Source of the DNA: Saccharina japonica
Taxonomy: Eukaryota > Sar > Phaeophyceae > Laminariales > Laminariaceae
Length of the DNA: 64,000 nucleotides
Reading direction: 5' to 3'
NCBI GenBank assembly: GCA_008828725.1
Contig: MEHQ01004429.1
Location: 411,374-475,373 of the forward strand
Positions 25,101-37,100 of the stretch are shown here, in pieces. The stretch's first letter is position 1; the number at the start of each line of letters is the position of its first letter. The position numbers and the translations under genes are program-made. Under the pieces are notes generated by a model, which searched no databases, was not told where the DNA came from, and saw only the letters and a program-made list of their open reading frames with translations.

Positions 25101-28100
25101 AGAGCATGGGTAAAATTAACGAATTAAAGTCTCGAACTGTAATATTAATACTGTATTGACAGCATGCTTTTTGTGGTTTTTAAGAGGAGACGATACATGG
25201 AAAACATGGGTCTTTAGTTGTACGCGTCTTTCGAAATGCATTTTCATGGTTTTCTGTGGCTTGGGAGGGAGAGCTGCTGGGGCCGACATGTCTACTGCAT
25301 TGTCGATAACAGCCTCTCACCTTGATAGACTCCACGGCACGCTCAGCCTCTTCTAAAAATGGCTTGGCCTGGGCAAGGTCTTCTTCGGCGTCCCCCTTCT
25401 CCCCTGCAATTCTTCTAGCGTCCGCCATGCACGCCTCCTTAATGACGGCGACGGCATCGGCTTCCTTTTTGGCCGCCATCGAGCTTACCTGGTGGGGGTG
25501 GGAGTGCCAGGTTGTGCATTTCGAAATACCATGAGTCATCCCACGGTAGGGGCGCAGCAGGATTTTCTGAGCTTCTAACATGAGGAGCTTAATATCTCAC
25601 CCGAAACATGACTTCGGAAACATTCGCTCGCGCAACCCGACCAAACCTTCCAACGCGGTAGTCCAAAACAAAATGTTACAGTGAAATAATAAGAGTATCC
25701 GGTGGTTACTCACGTGGGGAGCACGACCGGTCGGAAAATATTGAGCCTAATAGTGGTACCCCTACCGTGGGATTACTCCCATGTTTATTTTCTACGCATT
25801 TCTGAAAGAAAAGAACGACCACCACTATACGGTGCTACAATGGCGCAACTGGCACCGCCGACAGACTCTGAAAAGGTAGGCAGTATGTACTACCAGGTAG
25901 TGCGATGCATGTACAGTATATACTGGTATACGTTGACGCCGACCACTCTCAAACAGCTAACTACTAACTGTGTATGGGTCAATCGTCACGTGAACCACAA
26001 GACCACCAAATAAATGGTGATATGAAAAGATGTACGTGCCAGTACACGTTTAACACTCCGTCTTCTCGCGACCGCAAAATCAGTCCAAGACTGTATTACT
26101 AGCGCAACCAGCACCGCCGATATATCCATAGGTTGGGACGTTACCCCCATTTTCTTCCTTGGGGGGGCACTGACGATATTTTTGTCGAAGACATCGTTGT
26201 GGAACTGCAGGGCTGCTGACCTCTAGCTTGCTGAGCATCGCCGTTGTGGCCTGGTCGGCCTCCTTGAGCTTCACCTCCTCCTCCTTCAGTTGGACCTGGC
26301 GAAACCGTTTTTTTATTTTTTTATTTGTCAGAGCGATGACGATGAGATTAATGTAGACGTTTTTTTCTTGGCCGTTCATCCCCGAGCCCCCCACCAATAA
26401 CCCGAACATTCGTTTCGATGCTGACGCGTGTTATCAGAGCGATGACGATGATATTATTGTCGCGTTTTCTCTTGGCCGTTCATCCCCGAGTTCCCACCAA
26501 CAATCCTAACATTCGTTTCGATGCTGACGCGGGTTATCAGAGCGATGACGATGATATTATTGTCGCGTTTTCTCTTGGCCGTTCATCCCCGAGCCCCCAA
26601 CCAATAACCCTAAAATTCGGTTCGATGCTGACGCGTGCTTTTTGCCCTACTATATATAGGGGTAGCACCATGATAATAATCACTTGCTCCTTGGAGTATA
26701 GGAGCGCTCGAATATCTCACTCAAAACCTAACTTCTAGGGAAACAAAAAACTAAAAAAAGTGTAACCTGATGAGCAATCCCAACGCCTATATATCCTATA
26801 TACGTAAAGGCATATCACGAATATTGCCGTAAAACACTACTTACTACTGGTGTATCAAAACGGTATTGGCTTAAGGAGCCTGGTCAGCCACAATCATTTC
26901 TCGGCCAGAAAGTGTCACTGGGATCACAATCGTAGCACGCCTCCAAAACGAAGCGGTCGGCTTACAGATTCGGGACGAAAAAGGCCGACAAAGAAACGAT
27001 TGGTTTTCATGGCAATGGCAAGAGTTTGCTGCAGTTTTGGACCATATTGCTTACACTTTACATCGACGAGCAGTGGGAACGCTAAACCCCCGTTTCGCGA
27101 TAAAAAGTGACGCAACTGCAGGGGGGGAGAAGGGAATATGGCACGTGTGACCGCTATGCGCGAGAAGAAAATAACACATAAAACGAAGAATATGCATATA
27201 TCTGTGACCAAATCTTCTCCAAAAACGCCGCTTAATAAGGTATGAAACCTTCCACGAGTTAGAACTGGAAAGGTAAGCTAACGGTAAATGTGGCAAAAAA
27301 AACGGTATTCACCTTCATTAGCTCGACATCGGCTGCTCCCTTCTTGAGCTTCTCCAGCCCCACCGTAACCCGCTTGCTTTTCTCGTCGACTCCCTCCTTC
27401 TTGGTTAGGTAGAGCTCCTGTCGCAAGGAATCGGTGAAACCGTTTGGGACAGATCATGATCTAGACCGTCCATTTATAGACCCTGTATTTACCGTTGTGA
27501 TATATATATATATATATCGCGCGCAAGAGCCTTACCCTATACAGCCCCCCCCCCCCCGCGCGGAAAATGTTGTGCGGATCGTGCAGATCGTACAGGCCAC
27601 CGATATGTATCTGCCCTGAATAAACTATTACGGGGGAGCATAGTAAATAGGACCAAATAGTGTTAGTAAAAGTGTGTACCGTAGGTCCTATTTACTATGC
27701 TCCCCCGTACTAGATGATTAAGAGGTCCTGTCCCGAGGGGACGATATTCGTAGGTGTACATCGAACGACCTTCTCTACTCCGTGTTCAAATTTGATCTCC
27801 GTCCGAGGAAATATTGGGTGTGGGTGACTCTTTTGAACGAGTGCAAAACACGAAAACAAATTGCCCATGCACCTGCCACACGCCAGAGGTGGCCCATCAG
27901 AGCCTGGAGCATCTCCCGCGCACAGGCTCCACCAATCAAAATACCCAACCCAACCACACCCCCTCCAAAGCCGAGCACCCAGGCTAGCCAAACATCCAGC
28001 CCAACCGAACACCCACTCCAAACCAAACCAACCCGAAATCAAATCGTACACCCTTACTCAAAATACCGGAGGAGAAGCGAAGCGGTCACCCAGCGCACCA

Positions 28101-31100
28101 ACGGCACAACAGAGGAGGAGTAGCTAAATAAACCCTTGTTGATTTGATTATTTGTATAGCGACCGATAAAACGGGACGTGCGGTGCAGCACAACACGTAT
28201 CCTCATGCTGCTAGCGCGCGTCGTTACACTCACTCTGGACGGGCTTGCCAACCCGGCAGTACGGGCTTCTTTGTATGGCCGACGCTGTCAAAACAATTGC
28301 CATTCTATACGAAAAGTACCTGACCCACCAGCCACTAGCCAGCTACAACCAGCAGGCCTGTCTGTTCGCGTGTTCTACCAGTCTGCAAGCACCGTTCCGT
28401 GCTGTACCCACTTGGTATTCCCACAAGCGCGATCAACCAAACAGTGTCGCGCTGCTGCCATCGGAGTGTGTTCTTTTAGCCAAAAGGATATGAACCAAAA
28501 ACGCCTACTTTTCTCTGGAACAACAAACAGCAGATTATTCTCGGTGCAGTTCTCGATCTCTAATAATCTTCTCCTTTGTTTTCGACACGTCTTTCCCTCT
28601 GTACTATAATCAAGTTAATCAAGGCCCGAAATGGCCAATACAGAGTACGAGCATGCGGGGGAGCCGCACTACCGTAGGTCTTGCAATTAGGGTTTGCAAG
28701 TAGGGGTTGAAATTAGGAGTTGTAATTAGGGAATGCAATTCGGGGTTGCAATCCGGGGTTGCAATTCGGGGTTGCAATTAGGGCAATTCGGGGGTTGCAA
28801 ATAGGGGTTGTAATTAGGGGTTGAAACTAGGGGTTGCAATGGAGGGTTGCAATTAGGGGTTGCAATCAAGGGTTCCAATTAGGGGTTGCCTTCTTAAGCC
28901 CAAACATTCCCCACTGAAATAGTTGCTGGGTTCCTCAACTGAGGAGCTGCCCAACCATTGCATATTTGCATCCGATTTGTGTTGAATGTGACTATTTGCA
29001 AGCCCGTTTGACTGTGTGTGTCGGGCTTACAATATCTTACAATGTTTTCTTTAAAATCAAAAATTGGTTTGTTGGGTGGGGCATAGGCCTCCTCACGCGA
29101 GGAAACCCTCATCAAGTTTTGGTTAGGGTGCTGCCTCCTACCGTATCATAGCATGCGTACGCGTCAGGGGAAGTGATACGCACCTGGTAAGACCCGAGGA
29201 AGGACAAAAACGATCGGGGCGTCTGGTAGACCCTCCGCCTCATCTGCACGAAGTAGTCGGAACAAGACTCCACCACCATGCGATGGACCATGCCCATGTG
29301 GGTCACGAGCTCCTTCCTTACCTGCGCAGGACAGAAATTTGGCGGTAAAAGAGTGGGAAGGAACGCAAAACCTAACGCAAAACTAGTTCGGGGTATAGTG
29401 TGTGCTTCTCGATACGCTGGTGCTTGCCGTGCCGAGCACAACCTTCTTCCTCCGTGAGCGGCCTAATTTGCCATTTGTTTTTAAGTGTTCCCCCTCGGGG
29501 GTAAACGACAGTTACAAATACTCTGCCGCGCGAGTCGTTAGCTATTTTACTGTTTCTTCCAAACTGATCCCGTTCGAACACCAACATAATGACTCCCCCT
29601 CATTGTAGAGATGCGAAGGTCTATGGTCATACGACTACGGCCATGCATGAAAATGAAGTACACCCCCCCTCCCCAGGAAAAAAAACGGAAAGGATCGACC
29701 CTCACCTCAGCGGAGCACTCGATGGGAGCGTTTCCGATGAAACCGTCCGAAACCGCCACGAGGGCCTCGGTCGGCCACGACAGGAACCAGTTTATGGTGC
29801 AGCCGTTCACCAGCCCGGGGAACTTCCGTGCTCGCTCGGGAAACCTGAGAGGAGTAGGGTCACAGGACCGAAAACAATTTTATCTACGAGTAAGGCTTCG
29901 TACTATTGCGGGGGCACATATATACCTTATCACACCCGGGTGATAACCTTATCACACCCGGGTGATAAGACAACACACCCTTTCTATTAATAAGACGCAT
30001 GTCAAAAGCTAGTTTTCTCGACGACGGGAAATCGTGTAACCGCCGAACGACGCGTCGATGGAAAGGAAGGCCTTGACGAGTTTGTTTCCCCAAAAGCTAC
30101 CATTTCGTGGTGTGTGCCTCTCTAAGGCATGGCCCCTCGAAGGCACGTTTTGGAGAAAATCGGATCCCACTTTCGTGGTGTGTGCCCCTCTAAGGCATTA
30201 AATAGCCCCTCAAAGGCACGTTTTGGAAACAAATCGGCTCTGAAATTCGTCCCAGGGGGTGTGCTGTCTTAAGTGTTGTACGACATTACAGTAATCATAA
30301 ACAAATATGGATTGTAAAGGTTAGGGGGGATGTAAGATGTTTTGGGTCCATCGTGGGTTCTGATTACTACGATGCCTCCTCCCCCCCTCCGTAATATGTT
30401 GCAGTCGTGTGAGGCGCCATTTTAGAACTGCAGCAGCCGCGTTTTTGGGGAGACATACTACTTGCAGTTTAATGTGTCGGATAATGTTTTGGTGTACTGG
30501 AAGGGGGGGGGGGTCACGGTTTAAGAGAAGTGTGTGTGTCAGGCCTGTTCAGTCTACTATCTTAAACCCGAACTTATCTCAACTCGAAATGGATATCATA
30601 TATACATATTTTAGTATGCTCGCGCCAAGCGATTCGACCTCTCTTAAACCAGTACTGTTCTTAACCCGATAGCTTTTAAACCGGTAGCTCTTAAACCGAA
30701 AAATCTTAAACCGAAATATCTTAAACCCCCGCTGCTGTAGTAGTTAAAAATAGTTAACCAGTACCGCGCAGGGGTGCAGCTTCAACTGCCGAGGTAACAA
30801 GTAGACACAGCCCATCCTCCGGCGTTCTTTCTCCTGGCAACAGTAGTGGTAGCTTTAGACCCCGACGGGGAACTCACTTGACGCTGACGGGAGACATGCA
30901 TATGATGCAGTGCAGGTTGGCACGGACCCTGTCGATGAAACACCGCGCCAGGTTCTCGGGGGTGTCCACGAAATCGGGCCGGCTGCCGATCGCGAAAGGT
31001 CGAATCTCTGCGGCCATCATGAACAGCTCGTCCTGAGTCACATAGCGCAACGCCAAAACGTTTATTTAGAAGCAGGAAGGCTGGTCCACGCTGGATTTCG

Positions 31101-34100
31101 TATTCGAGAATGTGGGTGCGTTCTACGTCAACTTCAGTATAATGACTCCCGAATTTCTTAGTTTCCTGTGAATTTCACGGCCTGTCTTCTTTGTTGCTCG
31201 TTTTCTTGTTATGTGCGTACGTGTCCTGTACTGTATCGGGTAGAATTCCGATCGCGAAAGTTCGGATATCTGTGGCCATTATGAGCAAGCCGTCCTGTTT
31301 TAAATAGATAAAACAATGTAAAACGCTTACGACGTACTGTAGTATTGGTCTATCGGATAAACTGCCGATCGCAAAAGGTCGCTGTGCGGCTAACAGAAAC
31401 AACTCGCTATGTTTTACATGTATACCGCACAGCACGAAATGGTTCTTGGTTTACTAGATAGGCTGGCAAGAGAAGATCGGATCCTTGCGGCCATCATCAG
31501 CAAATCGTCCTGTTTGACATGTCTTCAACTAAAATAGTACCTGGCATGTGGGTTACTAATCATAATTGAGTGTTGCTTTTTACGAGTCGATACAGATTCG
31601 AAGAGACCTGCCGCAAGCGTAACATGCACACACCTTGGGAAACAAGTTCGGCACTTCTCCCGTCATCAGGAAGCTGTTCATGATCTCCAGAAAGGTCTCG
31701 TCCTTCATCTCCGCCTCCGTTAGGATGAACGTCGCCGGCTTTCCTTCCTGCCCACATTTCTTGTACAGAGCCCTGAAACCCGCCACACCACATCAAATAC
31801 CACACCACGCCACACAAGCGTGCACAGGACCACCCGCCGATGCGAGTAGCACGACGAGGAGGACATTCGTACCGCACAAGCGTGCAGAGGGTTTCGTTCG
31901 ACGAGGCGTATAGCACGAAGGAGAGCACGTAATATCACAAAAACAAAGAGCGTGCAAAGGAGCGGCCGACAATTGGGGGTGACAAAGAAGACATAAGAAG
32001 ACGTAAATTAATAAACACCGATTTCGGTTCGCTGGCCGTTTTGTCTTTCGCTTTTCGGGCTGTGTAGACTCCAAATGTTCAACGACTAGTAGGGCTATTC
32101 GTTTTTTTCAGCTGCGCAAATTTTTTTTCGTATTTTGTCATGGCGTCACCCAACGCCCGAATGCCTCCGAATGGGGACCTTGTATAGGATACGAATGAAC
32201 TGGTTCCACTGATGCTGGCTGTGTGTAGTATGCTGAACGCTGTGAACGTGTGGAGGATAGGACAAGACGCATATACGAAATGAAGTGCTGCCGCCTACCA
32301 GGTATGTTTGTATCCGCGGAAAACACGCTGAATACACCGTGCGCGCCAGTCGGGTCCGGTTAACCTCTCAAAAAGAGGACGGACATCAACCCACGGTGTA
32401 TCAGGTGCCACTCTCTTGTTCGAACATGTAAGCACCGTTGCGGTACAAATATGAAGACTATACGGTCTTTGTATTTCCACCCACAGTTGTGCAGACTACC
32501 TCAAAATAACCATGTTTGGTAACATTCGATGGGTATGCCGGTCAATGACAGCAATAGTACACATACTGAGCAACATGCTCCCTTTTCGCCCCCAGGAACG
32601 ATGGGTGTGGGGCTGAACAATCAACGTGGTGGTGGTGCGTCACAAGGGATCGTTTTCTTCGCATAAAATTCGTAAATCTTCCCCGACAAAGACAAGAGCA
32701 ATCTCCTGTGACCCTCACAAGCAAGGCATGACTTGGCTGGATTTCACTACTATTAATAGTGAGTAGTTGGATGCCGAAGTAATCCAACTATCCGACTTAG
32801 TCCTCAGCAATACACAGAAGCGAGTTTGGCTCTTCTGTGCATTACGTTTCATTCTTTGTTTTGATTCCCTTTGGTTTTTCTTCCTAATTTATGGGAATGT
32901 CATGCTTACGAGTGATCTAAGATGAAGCTTCATGCTGAACACATTCGGACGACAAAGGCAACACCAATAATTGATTTTCTTCTTTTCGGGTGGAATATTT
33001 GTGAGTGATCAAACATGAAGCTCATGCTTGCACATTGATTTTTTGGGTGGCAAACGCCGCAACACAACTAATTACAAGAACAGCACACGTCGAGGTACGA
33101 CTATACGAACGCGCCAGTCGCTTACGTCCAAAGACGCCGAACTCCGCAAATTACCATACACCCAGCTAACTATATATAATAACCTAGCCAACTAGTAGCT
33201 ACTCGTCGACTCTGAGTCAGACATTCCAAAATTGTGTCATCGTTCTGGGAGTATTATTGCGGGAGGCTGTGTTGTATGTGCACCTCATGTCGTCCATGAA
33301 AGAGTTGAGGTTGTAAGCCTTCGTGATGGTGATCTGGAAGGTGTAGTTCCCAGCGATGTAGCTCGCAAGCCGCGTTAGGCTCTGCTTCCCGGACCCCCCC
33401 ACGCCGACAAACAGCATGTTCCCGCGCGGCATTCCCAGGATGCGAGAAACCGTGATGAGGTGTCTTAGGGCGTCGTCGAAAAGCACCAGATCCATCTGCA
33501 ATCCACAGAGAGCAAAACCAAACGTGGGGGGAAAGCAGTGGTGGCTTGACTAGAACAGCGCGTACAGGTGCAAGTTATACTTACTGTGGGGTACCAACCT
33601 CAATGTTGATCTGCAGAGGGGTATAAGCCAACAGATCCGGATGATAGCCTGAATTGTGTTCCCAAAGGTGACCTGCTGCTCTAATCGAGGGTGTGTGTGT
33701 GCGTGGGTGTTCTTCACATTAAACCGTTATTTCTACCCGTCGACACCCAGCACACCCAGTGTCCATGCCGATTCTTCATCCTAGAGCAAAAGCCGTTTCA
33801 TGTCAATGCGACGAGCAACAGAATCCGCGCGAACATCTTTGGGGATGACGGTACCTTACCGCCTCTTCAAGAAAAATGGTTGACGCACACTGCCGTGCAC
33901 GAGACGAACAGAACTAACCCTAACCCTGAGCCAATCAGACCCCATGTATTACAGAGGACCAATAGTAAACAGGACCAAATACTACTGGTAAAAAGAGGTA
34001 AATATATAGGTTTCTGTGTGTACCGTAGGTCCTGTTTACTACATTAGCCTACCCCGTAATAGTCGGTCTTGGCTCGGACATAGACTGGTGCTACGGTAGG

Positions 34101-37100
34101 GGGGTCATGTATTATAGGTGCTTGTTTTTCACCTGCACATAGCCACTCGGCCGAGTGACTGCTTTACTGCGTTGTACTCATATTAACTTTATGTTGTTCT
34201 GTTGTTCTATATGGACCGCCATTGGAGGTTTTGTTACGCAACGCCAACAGATCACATTTAGGTTCAATTTTCAGTTTGATTCGGAGCCAATCGTGCGAGT
34301 GGCCCAAACTCGGTAGTGAAAATGTGGGTACCCCCCCTATCGTAGCACCAGTCCATAATGTACTTCAACCATTGAATCGAATATGGGGTAATCCGGAACA
34401 ATACCGGCGGATACACGGAGGGGCGAGGGGCATGTGATTCCCTTCATTCCGTCAGTGGTTGTCGTACCAACGGCACGTGGATTCTGTAAGAAAGAGCAAC
34501 ATAAAATCTGCGCGAGACAATCGTAACAAGGCTTGACAGGAAAATGGATATAATTCGTTTTTGGCTTCCCCGCGCTACGTAAACTTCTACCCGTGGTAGG
34601 TTTTTACCGCCATCGCGGCAAGCATCGCATCGTGTTGTTTTTTGTGCGTGTTCGGCGAAAAAGAAAATAACGATAAATGAGAGAAAACGACAACACACTC
34701 CTCCCAGGTCATGATGAAAAACCAACTAGTGAGGTGGGATTCCTGTACGTTTTTTTATTAGAATTATTAAACATATACCTTTCTTGGCTTTCGTGTATGT
34801 ACCCCATGCCCCGCCCTGTCTGCTCCGTCTCGAAAGGGATGCGTGGTCAATGGTCGAATGATTAAGGCAAGCAACAAATGAGTACCCCCCCCACCCCTGT
34901 CTGCGTCTCGTTTTTGTTTTCATTCTACCCTGCGTGGGTTAATATGCGAATGCCTGTCTCAAGCTGAAGGTACCTTGTTGGCCGGAAAGTCTGTGTTGTA
35001 CTGCTCCGCGAAGCCATGAACCATAGCTCGGAGAACTTCCAAGTCCGGACCCTCTTCGTACACCTTAGGCGCCGCCTGCACAAGAACCTGATTTGCAAGA
35101 AAGAAGGGGGGGTGAAAAGGCGAACAACCCGAAACCCTTGTACTGCTACAAAATGTATCCCTATACTAATTCCAAGTAGTTTCTCTCACAAAATGTGGAT
35201 GTAGTGCTATAGGGGCAAATCACGTGTCTAGAGATGTGAAGGCGGGTGAAAAGCGGGGGGGGAAGGCACGGTCCCAGCATTGTAACTGAAGAGGAATGCG
35301 CGTTGTCAAATTATGTAATTATACCGTGAGACTGACTAACCGCGACGAAACTATATACGTACGTAGGGTGTTCTAAGCTAGCATGTGCAATAACTCAAAC
35401 AAGGTTCTTCTGCGTGTCCTGTGGAGCTTTCTGTCGTCACGGTGTGGAACCGAAGTGCTTGGCTTAGTAGTAGGGACCGCGAGCAGACTATAAATTGCGT
35501 CGAAAACATACCGCAATGTCCACGCCTGAAAAAAATAACCGTCGCCACTTCATTTATCAGACGTTTTGCAATGCGGAGTACACCCAGGCGGTTGCTGTTG
35601 CTATCGTTATTTTAATTTGTATTATCTAAACTAGTGCAGCATAAGCGTCAACGTTGATCACTCATAAACATTGCCCGAAAAAAGAAAATAACGGAAAACC
35701 AAAACAAACATTTGCCACGTACCCGACCCGATCCGATCCGACCCGACCCGACCTGATCCGATCGGACCCGACCCAACCCGACCCGACCCGACCCGACCCG
35801 ACCCGACCCGACCCGACCCGACCCGACCGGACCAGACCGGATCCGACCCAACTCAACCCAACCCGACCCGTGAGATTCCGAAACCGTCCTGACCCGACCC
35901 GTAGTTTGGGGTCATGACCCGTGAAGAGCCCCGCTTTATTCCGGATCGCTCGCAAAAAAACGTGATTGTCGTCTCACCCCATCCTCGTCGTGCTCGTCGG
36001 TCCTCAAGAAATCCACGAAAAACGCCTCTTGTGTTACTATTGTTTGAAGCGTGACATCGTCCGCTTGCGGAGACGCTTCGTCCTCGCCTGGGCTTTCGCC
36101 CGTTACCATCTCGTACGTCAGCAGGTGGCCCTGCAGGGAACCGAAGGCGTGTGGTGCGAAGTAAGGACTAGGTTCCATGGCCAGCTGCGTCCAGGCGCTA
36201 AGCAAGGTTGACGGGACCGCTCTTGCGGGGGATCATAATAATTGGAACCAAATGTGGTTTATAAATATAGAGGAATAATACGTTTTTGGGGTCCACCCTA
36301 GGTTCTGATTACTATATGGCCTCTCGTAATACGCTTGGGTCCTTGTGAAGGTATAGACAACTGGGATGCATACTGGCGTACGGGTGAAATTTTCACCAAA
36401 CCCCCAATAAGCCAGCAAACGGCCCTGCAGGGAAGTAAAGTGAAGTCATTCGGTGGTGTGTGTTCAGGCTCAGGTCCATGACCAGCGGCGTGCAGGGCTA
36501 CACAAAGTTAAGAAGGCCGTTATGAGTCCCGGAAAAAGTTGCTGACTTCTACCGCTGTAATCGCGAATCACGTATCGCGTGAGGGTAGTCATGCCACGAA
36601 CCAGGTCAGGGGTCCATCACACAGAAAGAGGAAGGTGAAATGTCACAATCGCGTTGGCTCCTCAGTGACTTCCCTCACAAGAACATTTATAGCTACCGGG
36701 TATATTTCTTTGGAGACCTCGTGACTTCGAAGCTCCAGTAGCTCGTGGTTTTTATGGGCCCAAGGCCAAGGAGCCTACTATGTCCGCCGGTAAATTATAC
36801 GAAGTACATAGACAACATACGTTACATGTGACTTCACTACCGTTTCTTGTCTTCATTCCCCCACACCCACTTCGCCGTCAGTCAGATTGAAGTTACGAGA
36901 AAGGGTCGGGTGTGTGCATGGAGTAAACCACTCTCTGTGCGGAAAGGCAAGGCCCGTTTGAAAGGGGTAACCTACTACTCCACCCAGTCTTGGACCCATC
37001 CCACGGTATACCTTATTGGGGTATCAGTTAATTTTCCTTCCGAGGCATTTTTTTTGTGACTGCCTATTAGCATACTCCTCAAGTGAGCAAGTACAGGCTA

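Noticed and set aside
26329..26640. CRISPR-like array.
   Set aside because: The units are contiguous tandem copies without spacers, in an intron of a eukaryotic gene.
27710..28127. Plus-strand proline-rich frame ([20 protein letters not shown]) and its minus-strand partner rich in W and G.
   Set aside because: Low-complexity CCAACC-rich sequence open on both strands, no splice or start support, inside an intron.
28683..28895. Interstitial telomeric repeat.
   Set aside because: The unit is 14-15 bp with CAA inside, unlike TTAGGG or TTTAGGG.
35648..35955. Arginine-glycine / threonine-proline repeat proteins on both strands.
   Set aside because: Produced by the CCCGA repeat; open in all frames because the repeat lacks stop codons.
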